Of a DNA stretch of 64,000 nt, positions 26,165-33,848 are shown piece after piece; position 1 is the first letter of the stretch; each line of letters starts with the position of its first letter. The stretch comes from UBA6623 sp965217195. Lineage in GTDB: Bacteria > Acidobacteriota > Terriglobia > Bryobacterales > UBA6623. The position numbers were made by a program, and so were the translations under genes. Location: NCBI GenBank assembly GCA_965217195.1, contig CBDCHL010000001.1:310001-374000 (forward strand), written 5' to 3'. The notes beneath the pieces are model-generated. The model saw only the letters and a program-made list of their open reading frames with translations. It ran no database searches and was not told the origin of the DNA.

Positions 26165-27700
26165 TCAATACGCCCCACGGCCCGCGAGCACGGCTAGGGG
26201 GGTTTCGAGCAGAATCTTCATATCGAGAATCGGCGACCACTCCCGGGCGTAATGCAAGTCGAGCTCGACCATTCGATCAAAAGGCAGATCGCTGCGGCCG
26301 CGCACTTGCCAAAGGCCGGTAATGCCGGGCGCGACCTCGGCGCGCTCAAGCGACCATTCGCGGAAGCGGCGGCTCAGCCCATCCGGTTCCAAATCCTCCG
26401 CGGGAAGGGGTCGCGGCCCGACAAGGCTCATGTCGCCACGCAGAACATTGATGAGTTGTGGAAGCTCGTCGAGGCTGTAGCGGCGTAGCCACGCCCCCAC
26501 GCGCGTCACGCGCGGGTCCCGACGCATCTTGAACAAGTGGCCGTCCGTTGCGTCCGACCGGCTCCGCGGGCGGCGGTGTTCAGGATCGTGCCGCATCGAG
26601 CGGAACTTATAGAGAACGAAATGTCGCCCACCGCGGCCGACACGCGCGCCTCGATAGAGAAGCGGCCCGTGACCGCTCAGCTTGATGAGTAGCGCAATGC
26701 CCACAAGGATCGGAGCCAACAGTAAAAGCAGTAGTGAGGACCCGAGAAGGTCCAAGATGCGCTTTAGCTCTCCTTGCGCCGCGTAACCGGACGGCGGTGC
26801 GAGGTCGAGCAGCGGGACGCCGTAGTAATCAATGAGTTGAGCCTGAGCCCGGTCGGGCTGGACGTCAAGAATTCGGCTGGTGTTGACCCGCATCCGCGCG
26901 GTTACCGCCAAGACGTGGTCGAGCAGGTCTCGCTTCAAACCGTGTTCCAAAACGATGATGCGGGTTAAGCCGAACCTGTTCACCAACTCACCGAGTTGTT
27001 CGGCACTACCGAGAAGGTCTGCTTTGACCGCCGCCGGTCCGTCGGGTGATCGGGCGTCATGCGAGGTCCCAGCGGTCATCTCATGGCGATCGGGCACGAT
27101 GATGCCAAGGATGGAACGGTCTCCGCGTTTTCTCATGGATGCGAGAACGGTCGCCGAATCGCTGTAGCCGCCTAGGACGGCGGCCGTCCCCATTACCTCG
27201 CGGGGACGCCCGCCGTGACGGAGGGCAGCCCGCGCGACGGTCGTGAACAGGAGCAGCAAGGGAGGGAAGGAGAATAGGAATCGCAACGATACCTCGCCGC
27301 CGGATTGGCGGGCGAAGAGGCCGGCCGCGATGGAAAGGATCGTAAGCACGATAACTCGATCAGCCAAGCCGGAGAGTAGGGCAGCGGCGGCGCGGCCCAT
27401 GCGGCGCCTACGCGCATGCAGCAAGAGCAGCGCTGTGGGAAACAGGAGCAGGGTGCTCTCCAACGGAGGGATCCCCGCGGCGTGCCCGGCGGCATTGAAG
27501 TGTGTGACCCGCGCGGCGACTCCCCAAGCGGCCGCGAGTGCGGCGAGGTCGCACACCGATTCCAGCCACGCGTGAGAGACGCGGAAGCGTCTCGGTCGAA
27601 CGGCGTTGGATTCGCAGTCGGCGGCGCCCGCGGCCAGGGCGGCTCCGGTGGAGCTTCCGGCGGGCAGCGGAAACTCGGCGACGGGGCTCGGGCTGTTCAT
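26165..27700 (-). CDS. Undecaprenyl-phosphate sugar phosphotransferase (polyprenyl glycosylphosphotransferase)
   Basis: A 511-residue enzyme that starts repeat-unit synthesis by moving a sugar-1-phosphate onto undecaprenyl phosphate. It has four N-terminal helices, a CoA-binding-like middle domain, one more helix (LGSSLLLLLLAPILVGIALLI), and the catalytic domain: GPLLYRGARVGRGGRHFVLY, KFRSMRHD, RRYSLDELPQLINVLRGDMS, LVGPRPLPAED and GITGLWQVRGRSDL. Its stop lies only four bases before the start of the next gene at 26161, so the two are tightly coupled. Confidence 0.94.
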   Translation of the reverse strand: MNSPSPVAEFPLPAGSSTGAALAAGAADCESNAVRPRRFRVSHAWLESVCDLAALAAAWGVAARVTHFNAAGHAAGIPPLESTLLLFPTALLLLHARRRRMGRAAAALLSGLADRVIVLTILSIAAGLFARQSGGEVSLRFLFSFPPLLLLFTTVARAALRHGGRPREVMGTAAVLGGYSDSATVLASMRKRGDRSILGIIVPDRHEMTAGTSHDARSPDGPAAVKADLLGSAEQLGELVNRFGLTRIIVLEHGLKRDLLDHVLAVTARMRVNTSRILDVQPDRAQAQLIDYYGVPLLDLAPPSGYAAQGELKRILDLLGSSLLLLLLAPILVGIALLIKLSGHGPLLYRGARVGRGGRHFVLYKFRSMRHDPEHRRPRSRSDATDGHLFKMRRDPRVTRVGAWLRRYSLDELPQLINVLRGDMSLVGPRPLPAEDLEPDGLSRRFREWSLERAEVAPGITGLWQVRGRSDLPFDRMVELDLHYAREWSPILDMKILLETPLAVLAGRGAY

Positions 27701-27799
27701 GTTTCGGAGTAAGCGATCGACTGTTGTGGGCGAGGCTGCGTTGCGACGGCGGGAACCTTAAGGCCTTCGCGCTTCTTCAACAATGTCAACCGGAAGATT

Positions 27800-30166
27800 C
27801 TAGGCTCCCCGACTTGTGGCGGCTTGAGCCCTGGCGGACGGCCGCGGAATGGGTACCGTTTTCGGCCTGGGGACCAAGCCGCGCGGAATAGCGTTTTCAG
27901 GTCCTCGCCATTGATTCAGCACCGTTCCCAACACGCGCGCTCCGTCCTGGGCAAACCGCCGTTCAATGGATCGGAGATCTTCTCCTGAAGAGGTCCCAAC
28001 TTTCGCGACCAGAACGACGGCGTCGGTCAGGCGCCCGAGGGCGCGCGTTTCCGCGAATTCGGCGGCCGGCGGTGTGTCAAAGACCACCCAGTCGAACGTC
28101 TTGAGCATGCGGTCGATGAACGCCTTCGTCTTGCCCGAATGAAGCAGCGTTGTGACGCCCTCCGTGTTCGATCCGCTTGGCAAGACGTACAAGCCCGGCA
28201 CCTCTGTCAAGAGCCCCAGTTCGTGGACGCTCGTGCCGTGCCCGGCTGCCGGGTCTTTGAGCGAGTCGCTTAGGCCCCATGCGTTGGGCAGTTCGAAGAC
28301 CTCGTGCAATCGTGGTCTTCGGAGGTCCGCATCGATCAATATGACGCGCTCGTAGATCTGCGCCAAGGTAATCGCGAGGTTTGCGGCTACGGTGGTCTTG
28401 CCCTCCCCAGCGCGAGCGCTCGTGACGACGAGCGTTCGCAAGGGCCGTCCCGCATCCCCCGACAACATGACCGAAGTCGCTGCGGTTCGAAAGGCCTCGG
28501 CGACCGCTGAATCTCTTTCGCGCCAACTTGCTAATTCGACGGGGCTTGTTCCGGCACGCTTCTTTCCGTAACGAATCGAAATGGTCGACTTTTTACCGGG
28601 CAGCCCCAGGCCGCGAGGCGACTTGTCTCGCGCAACCCTAACGTAGCGATTCGCTATGTTATTGGAGGCTGGAACCACGCCCAATTCGGGAAGCTGCAAG
28701 CAGCGGCTCGAGTCACCGGGTTCACGAAGCGTGCGATCGCCACGATGTCGCGCAAGGACCAGCGCGATACCTCCAAGCAGCCCGAAAACAAAGCCCAGCG
28801 ACGCGTTCATCGTTCGGTCCGGGCGAATCGGCTTCACGGGCGGCACGGCGCGATCGACGATCCGAATGTTTCCCACGTTCGCCGCCGATCGCAGGCCCGC
28901 CTCTTCGACCTTCCGGAGCAGATGGTCGTAGAGCCGGCGGTAGGTGTCGACCTCGCGCTGCAGGATGTTGTAGTGAACCGACTTGCCCGCCTGCTCCGAG
29001 ACCAGGCGCGCTTGACTGCCGTAATCGGCCTCCAGCATGCGCTCCCGGCGGCGGGCCGCCTCGAAATCATTTCGGATTTGATCTAGCCGCTCGTCTCGTT
29101 CGGCCGCGATAGTCGCCTCAAGCGCCTTGAGTTCGGCCCGAGTTTCCCGAACTTTGCGGTGGGCCGGCTTGTAGGCGGTGCTCATTCGCGCCAATTGGCG
29201 TTCGAGCGCACTACGTTCGATCTGATAACGAGCGGGCTCGAGCATCTCCGTCAATTCGCCGGGCTCGCTTCCGGATACCATTTCGTATTGCGATTGCTTA
29301 GCGATGCGATCGGCTTGTGCGCGAGAGAGTTCCGCCTGCAACCGGCCTAAACGCTGTTCGGCGACGCTTCCTTCCGAGGAAGTGAACATGAGCCCGGTTT
29401 CCCTGGCGTACCTACGGAGCTCTTCTTCTGAATGTTCCAGCCGACTCCGTAGTTTTCCGAGTTGATGCGTCAGCCATTGTTCGGTCTGTTCAGACTTTTG
29501 GCGGCGCACTTCGCTGTCGAGGCGGATGAACTCAGTCGCCAGTTGATTGGTAAATCGGGCCGCGGTTTCGGAATCGGGCCATTCCGATACGATTTCGACC
29601 AGGCCGGATTTTCGCGAAGGTTCGATACGGTAGCGGTCCGACAACGGCTCGCTTGTCAGGCGGTTGGCCGCGACGCCGGCATCGTCGCTGAGAAACCAGT
29701 TGTGGAAGGCTCGCGGCAACCAACCGGCGGTCGAGGGCACGACGGCAGCCGTTAGGGATTTCGAATCTTCCATTCCGGCAACCACCCGGTTGAGTACAGC
29801 CCGGCTTCGAAGCAAGTCGGCCTGTGTCGCGATATAGAACTCCGCCGCCGAGCGGCTCGGAGGACGCACGGCCTTCGGCTGTCCGCCTTCGAGTGGGTCG
29901 ACATTCGCCGCCTGGACTTCCAGCGAGACGCGCGCTTGATAGATGGGTTGCTGCGAAAGGCTGACGAGCGAGCCGATCAACGCGCCCGCAATCGCCGCCA
30001 ACGCGATCCAACCCTTGCGGCGAGCCAGAGCTTCGGCGTAGGCCGACAGACTGTCATCCGGAGTGTCGGGTTCAGCGATCGCGCGGGAGCCGGGACGAAC
30101 TTCCGGAGGCGCTTGCGCGTACTGTACCGGGGCCGGGGCGTGACTCGGGATAGGTTCGTTGTTCAT
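27800..30166 (-). CDS. Wzz/BY-kinase polysaccharide co-polymerase (Wzc/ExoP-like) without a tyrosine tail
   Basis: A 788-residue inner-membrane protein that controls chain length and export. Helix 1 is at residues 53-70 (WIALAAIAGALIGSLVSL), a coiled-coil periplasmic part spans about 220-420, and helix 2 is at 455-472. The cytoplasmic kinase has Walker A SARAGEGKTTVA (583-594), Walker A' LIDADLRRP (610-618) and Walker B WVVFDTPPAAEF (693-704). The last 40 residues (NQWRGPENAIPRGLVPRPKT and on) hold no tyrosine, so the usual autophosphorylation cluster is absent. It follows the exporter gene as in other Wza-Wzc loci. Confidence 0.92.
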   Translation of the reverse strand: MNNEPIPSHAPAPVQYAQAPPEVRPGSRAIAEPDTPDDSLSAYAEALARRKGWIALAAIAGALIGSLVSLSQQPIYQARVSLEVQAANVDPLEGGQPKAVRPPSRSAAEFYIATQADLLRSRAVLNRVVAGMEDSKSLTAAVVPSTAGWLPRAFHNWFLSDDAGVAANRLTSEPLSDRYRIEPSRKSGLVEIVSEWPDSETAARFTNQLATEFIRLDSEVRRQKSEQTEQWLTHQLGKLRSRLEHSEEELRRYARETGLMFTSSEGSVAEQRLGRLQAELSRAQADRIAKQSQYEMVSGSEPGELTEMLEPARYQIERSALERQLARMSTAYKPAHRKVRETRAELKALEATIAAERDERLDQIRNDFEAARRRERMLEADYGSQARLVSEQAGKSVHYNILQREVDTYRRLYDHLLRKVEEAGLRSAANVGNIRIVDRAVPPVKPIRPDRTMNASLGFVFGLLGGIALVLARHRGDRTLREPGDSSRCLQLPELGVVPASNNIANRYVRVARDKSPRGLGLPGKKSTISIRYGKKRAGTSPVELASWRERDSAVAEAFRTAATSVMLSGDAGRPLRTLVVTSARAGEGKTTVAANLAITLAQIYERVILIDADLRRPRLHEVFELPNAWGLSDSLKDPAAGHGTSVHELGLLTEVPGLYVLPSGSNTEGVTTLLHSGKTKAFIDRMLKTFDWVVFDTPPAAEFAETRALGRLTDAVVLVAKVGTSSGEDLRSIERRFAQDGARVLGTVLNQWRGPENAIPRGLVPRPKTVPIPRPSARAQAATSRGA

Positions 30167-30313
30167 TGATTGAACCGTGATATCTAACGGGAAATGGGAT
30201 TCCGAGAGATTGGCCGCGGGCCGCCGCCATGCGGTTCAGCACCACCTCGCCCCGTGCTCAATCGCTTTCTCGCAAGGCGCATTTCCCGGTGCGGTCGGCG
30301 ACGCTTGGCAGGC

Positions 30314-31360
30314 TTACCGCCGGAAGATCAACACCCCTGAGACCGTGCGGATCACCGCTTCAGCCGCGCGACGGGCCGCGACCTTACTGCCGCTGGTCGG
30401 AACGAAGAGAATATCGTCGGCGCGGAGCGGGAGGTCCTCCGAACGATTTTCCATGACCATCTTGAGGTCAACGGGTTCCTCGACGCGTTGTTTCCCGTTC
30501 CCGGCCGAGCGCAGGATCTTCGAGCGGCGCGCCGCCGCTGATCCGCTTATCCCACCCGCGAGCGCCAGAGCCTGCAAGACGGAAACATTTTCGTTTTCCC
30601 GCAGTACAAAGCCGCCGGACCGCCCAACGGCGCCGATCACATAGACCATTTCCGCGCGCGGGACGGAAAGTACGTCGTGCGGCTCGATCAGAATATTCTC
30701 AGCCGGGCGCTCGGCCTTGAGGATGCCTTCTATGGCGGCCGAGGCAACGCTGAAGCGCCCGCTCGGATCGTCGTGCGCGCTAGGCAGCGGAATGCGCCCC
30801 CTCGCCAGCGGGCGCGTGATCTTCACGACATGACCGGCGTCGGAGGTTAGCCCGCCCGCCATCGCCAATACTTCAACCAACGAGCGCGGTCCGCGCAGTT
30901 GATGCACGCCCGGGTTCCTTACTGCCCCCAGCACCGAGACGGGGTGTCCGGCATACTCGGTGATGCGCACCCTGACCTGCGGTTCATGGAAGAAGATGTT
31001 GAAACGCTGCTCAAGCGCGGTCTCCAGTTGGGAAGTCGTCAAACCGTCGGCGCCGATCTCTCCGACCCAGGGGACGCGGACGATTCCCTCTTCGCTCAAC
31101 CGCAGCGGCGTCCGTTCGTAGTCCGGTTCATCGACGATGCGGACTTCCACTTCGTCGCCGGGTGCGAGACGATACCCGGCCGCGGGGACGGCATGAGACG
31201 ATTGGGCGGCGGACGCAGACCGGCCTTCTGTGAGAGGGGCAGTCGGCGCGGGCGGCTGGAGGGGTGCCTGGCCGAGAGTCGGAGCCACGGCTACACACCC
31301 AATCCACGCCAAAACCAACATTGCCGGCGGCGGCGGAAAGCTCGAAGTTAGCTTCTTCAA
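30314..31360 (-). CDS. Polysaccharide export outer-membrane protein (Wza-like, SLBB)
   Basis: A 348-residue secreted protein. After a signal peptide it has the Poly_export domain (YRLAPGDEVEVRIVDEPDYE, VPWVGEIGADGLTTSQLETA). Two SLBB-type segments follow: VSVLGAVRNPGVHQLRGPRS with LVEVLAMAGGLTSDAG, and VYVIGAVGRSGGFVLRENEN with VLQALALAGGISGSA. The C-terminus ends in an amphipathic helix (AAEAVIRTVSGVLIF) that could insert in the outer membrane as in Wza. No lipobox cysteine is obvious, as the only Cys is in the signal (IGCVAVAP), so lipid anchoring is possible but unclear. Confidence 0.92.
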   Translation of the reverse strand: MKKLTSSFPPPPAMLVLAWIGCVAVAPTLGQAPLQPPAPTAPLTEGRSASAAQSSHAVPAAGYRLAPGDEVEVRIVDEPDYERTPLRLSEEGIVRVPWVGEIGADGLTTSQLETALEQRFNIFFHEPQVRVRITEYAGHPVSVLGAVRNPGVHQLRGPRSLVEVLAMAGGLTSDAGHVVKITRPLARGRIPLPSAHDDPSGRFSVASAAIEGILKAERPAENILIEPHDVLSVPRAEMVYVIGAVGRSGGFVLRENENVSVLQALALAGGISGSAAARRSKILRSAGNGKQRVEEPVDLKMVMENRSEDLPLRADDILFVPTSGSKVAARRAAEAVIRTVSGVLIFRR

Positions 31361-31402
31361 AACGCAAACTCCCGTGCAGCGCGCCCATCGTCCAGGGCGT
31401 GC

Positions 31403-31906
31403 TTAGACCCGGCCGATCCAGTCACGGTCGATCTCGACGGCCACTGAACGCTGCAACAACGTTACCGATACGACCAAACGATCCAGGTCGCGATAGCGTT
31501 GCAACACACCCTCCAGGCCCCGCAACGGACCTTCTGTAACGATGACCGTCTCCCCAACTTGAATCGAAGGAATCGGCTGAGCCGGCAAACCGGATTTGAC
31601 GATGGCCTGAATTGCCTCGATCTGCGGGTCGTCAACCGGCTCGGGTCCTTGCCCGAACCCTACGACCTCAAGTACCCCCGGGGTTTGTAGAATCGGCAGG
31701 CGTCGATTCGGATCGAATCGGCAAAACGTGTATCTCGGAAAAAGCGGTTTCGCTACCTCTTTAAACCGGTCCGACCAGCGCTGCTTGACTCTGTAGAGAG
31801 GCAAGAACTCTTCATAGCCTTTCGTGTGAAGGGTGCGGGCAACACTCTTTTCGTGGCGCGGTCTGACGTGGAGCGCGAACCAGGCCGTCGAGTCGTTTTC
31901 GTTCAC
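31403..31906 (-). CDS. NusG-family antiterminator (RfaH/UpxY/LoaP-like), first gene of the polysaccharide locus
   Basis: A 167-residue specialised NusG. The NGN domain reads WFALHVRPRHEKSVARTLHT, GYEEFLPLYRVKQRW and KPLFPRYTFCRFDPNRRLPI, and the C-terminal KOW domain reads VGETVIVTEGPLRGLEGVLQ. NusG paralogues encoded at the head of polysaccharide operons help RNA polymerase read through long gene clusters, as known for UpxY, RfaH and LoaP. Here it heads an 11-gene, 17-kb run on one strand, with a roughly 315-base leader. Confidence 0.92.
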   Translation of the reverse strand: MNENDSTAWFALHVRPRHEKSVARTLHTKGYEEFLPLYRVKQRWSDRFKEVAKPLFPRYTFCRFDPNRRLPILQTPGVLEVVGFGQGPEPVDDPQIEAIQAIVKSGLPAQPIPSIQVGETVIVTEGPLRGLEGVLQRYRDLDRLVVSVTLLQRSVAVEIDRDWIGRV

Positions 31907-32228
31907 GTTTTGTAATTCGTGTCCCTCGGGATTTCGCGATTCTCGGGCCTCGATCCAACACCACTTGCCGGCCGGCCGAGCGGGACAAGTCCCCGACGGG
32001 GCACTCCGCGGCGCTTGATCCGGCCAAATGGATGTCGGGGTGGCTTCGGGCAGCGCGGCGAAGCCTCGTGGTCGACGCCGCTAACGAATAGCTACCGCAC
32101 GGTCAGTCCCAGTCGCAGACCCGCTCGAAAGCACCGACTCCGCGGATCGCGGCAGATCCACGGAAACGTCTCTACGGCTGCAGCATTCCGGTCAGATTGC
32201 TGAACGGACAAGCCGACAGAGCGTTGCC
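31907..32228 (-). promoter_or_regulatory. Long untranslated leader of the polysaccharide operon with an ops-like motif
   Basis: The region between the proposed promoter and the NusG-like gene has no coding frame. On the minus strand it contains GCGGTAGC (32091-32098), identical to the core of the enterobacterial RfaH-recruiting ops element (GGCGGTAGCG). Several GC-rich hairpins lie downstream, including GCCCCGtCGGGGAC near 31995. A recruitment site for the operon's own antiterminator is an inference, and the 8-base match could be chance. Confidence 0.35.
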
Positions 32229-32257
32229 ATTATACACACAACTTTAGGAAATGTTCC
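32229..32257 (-). promoter_or_regulatory. Probable promoter of the polysaccharide operon
   Basis: The minus strand has a perfect TATAAT at 32229-32234 in an AT-rich stretch that is exceptional for this window. At 17 bases upstream the -35 is weak (GGAACA), and it overlaps a short inverted repeat GGAA-cat-TTCC. This suggests an activator-dependent promoter. Confidence 0.5.
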
Positions 32258-32319
32258 GATATTCATGACATTTTTATGCTAAAGAATGGGTCCATGGATT
32301 AGGTGCCGCACTCGTCGGA

Positions 32320-32946
32320 TTGACCCAGCACATCCAATGGGGCGCGGGCTTCGTGGATTTCGACAACGACGGCAAACCGGACCTGTTCTATTCGGTGGGC
32401 AATCTTTACCCGCGAGTAGAGAAATTCAACCCACGCTACCCTTACCGGGGGCCCCGCTTCCTGTTCCGTAACCTGGGCGACGGGAGATTCGAAAACATCA
32501 CGCAGCAATCGGGCCCCGGCCTGACCACCGCGCACTCGAGCCGGGGCTGTGCCTTCGGCGATTTCGACAACGACGGCGACATGGACGTCCTTGTGATGAA
32601 TATGAACGAGCCGCCGTCATTGATTCGGGCCGATGTTTCGACGGGAAACCACTGGCTGAAGATCAAACTCATCGGGGTCGAGTCCAACCGCAGCGCAATC
32701 GGCGCCCGTGTGATCGTGAAAGCGGGCGGACGCCTGCAAGCGCAAGAGGTGTCAAGCCAATCGAGCTACTACTCAGTTAACGATTTCCGCTTACATTTCG
32801 GCCTCGGAAAAGCCGAAACCGTGGAGGAAGTCACCATCCGCCGGCCCAACGGCAAGACCGAAGTCCTCCAAGACCTCGCCGTCAATCGTCTCTTCAAGGT
32901 TCGAGAAGGCGAAGGCGTGATCGAACAGGTCGCCCTAGGCGGCTGA
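32320..32946 (+). pseudogene. C-terminal fragment of a CRTAC1-like FG-GAP/ASPIC-UnbV protein
   Basis: The frame opens in the middle of a beta-propeller (QHIQWGAGFVDFDNDGKPDL, CAFGDFDNDGDMDVLVMNMN) and ends with the ASPIC/UnbV domain (LIGVESNRSAIGARVIVKAG, SYYSVNDFRLHFGLGKAE, VTIRRPNGKTEVLQDL). Family members usually have 500 or more residues with a signal peptide, and only about 208 remain here. No ATG exists upstream in frame before a stop at 32266. Its 3' end and the REP that follows are repeated at 35627-35772. Confidence 0.75.
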
Positions 32947-32948
32947 CG

Positions 32949-32992
32949 GGTGCGCGCTTCCAGCGTGGCGTGTGGCCGTTCGTGGCGACATG
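32949..32992 (-). repeat. REP-like repeat, copy 4 (inverted, diverged)
   Basis: Read on the minus strand it is ATGTCGCCAcgaacGGCCACA followed by GCCACGCTGGAAGCGCGCAC. It starts three bases after the stop of the ASPIC fragment, the same place as copy 5 relative to the second fragment. Confidence 0.6.
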
Positions 32993-33125
32993 TCCTGCCT
33001 CGGAAGACGAAATCATCAAGAAACCCGGGGAACGGGACGATGAGAAAGCCGAGGTTCCCAGGGTGCAAGCTTTGTCTCGCCGGGCCGGTTACGGTAGCGC
33101 CGGCTCATACAGCTTTTCCTTCAAT

Positions 33126-33848
33126 ATGCCGTTTAGTTTCGGGAGGTCGCCGCACAGCGCCTGGCTTACCCCCACGCTCCGTGCAGTGACCGTGGCCGCG
33201 TTGCTCGTCCCGTCCGTTTTCGCTGATCCAAAACCATCGGTCGGGCGGTCCGAGGTGCGGACCGGGACGAAACTCACCTACTACCGTGACGCTCGCAATT
33301 ACGGAACGATGAACATCATGACGAGCGCCGCCGGACTCCCGCTCGGCCTGCAATTCTGGGGGTTTACCGATATCCACGGCAACCAGGGGGCGGACGAGTT
33401 CACACGTTACTTCATGGAATACCGTCTCAGCCGCGCGCTGCCCAAGCAATACGTGGGAATCAAAGGGCTCGGCTTTCAGGTTGAGTACAACGACTTCCAC
33501 GGAGCCGGTAACAGCTTGGCGAGGGTCGGGCTTACCTTTCGACATCGCACTTACGGTGACCGCGGTTGGTTGCAATGGCGCTACTTCCCGGTCGAGACGG
33601 ACGGCGATGGAGGGCAGGCGAGCCTCATCTATTTCTTTCCAATCTCGAAACGCGCCTCGATCGGCGGGTTCGTCGATTGGAATTGGACCGGCGCTCGGAG
33701 GGGCCGCTGGGTGCTTGAGCCGCAGTTGACCTACAGGCTCACAGACCGCCTAGCGGTCGCGCTCGAGCTGCGCCACAACGACTTTGAGCGCATCAACCCG
33801 CGGCTCCAAGGCACCGGAGTCGCTCTCGGGCTGGAGGCGGCCTTTTGA
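33126..33848 (+). CDS. Outer-membrane beta-barrel protein (Tsx/DUF5020-like)
   Basis: The ATG at 33126 gives a signal peptide (LRAVTVAALLVPSVFADPKP) and a mature protein of about 215 residues made of alternating strands: KLTYYRDARNYGTMNIM, GLQFWGFTDIHGNQ, GFQVEYNDFHGAGNSLARV, GGFVDWNWTGARRGRW, VLEPQLTYRLTDRLAVALEL. It ends in phenylalanine (LGLEAAF), as outer-membrane barrels do. The pattern resembles nucleoside-channel-like porins, but the substrate is unknown. It overlaps the following histidine kinase gene by four bases, so the two are probably co-translated. Confidence 0.7.
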   Translation: MPFSFGRSPHSAWLTPTLRAVTVAALLVPSVFADPKPSVGRSEVRTGTKLTYYRDARNYGTMNIMTSAAGLPLGLQFWGFTDIHGNQGADEFTRYFMEYRLSRALPKQYVGIKGLGFQVEYNDFHGAGNSLARVGLTFRHRTYGDRGWLQWRYFPVETDGDGGQASLIYFFPISKRASIGGFVDWNWTGARRGRWVLEPQLTYRLTDRLAVALELRHNDFERINPRLQGTGVALGLEAAF

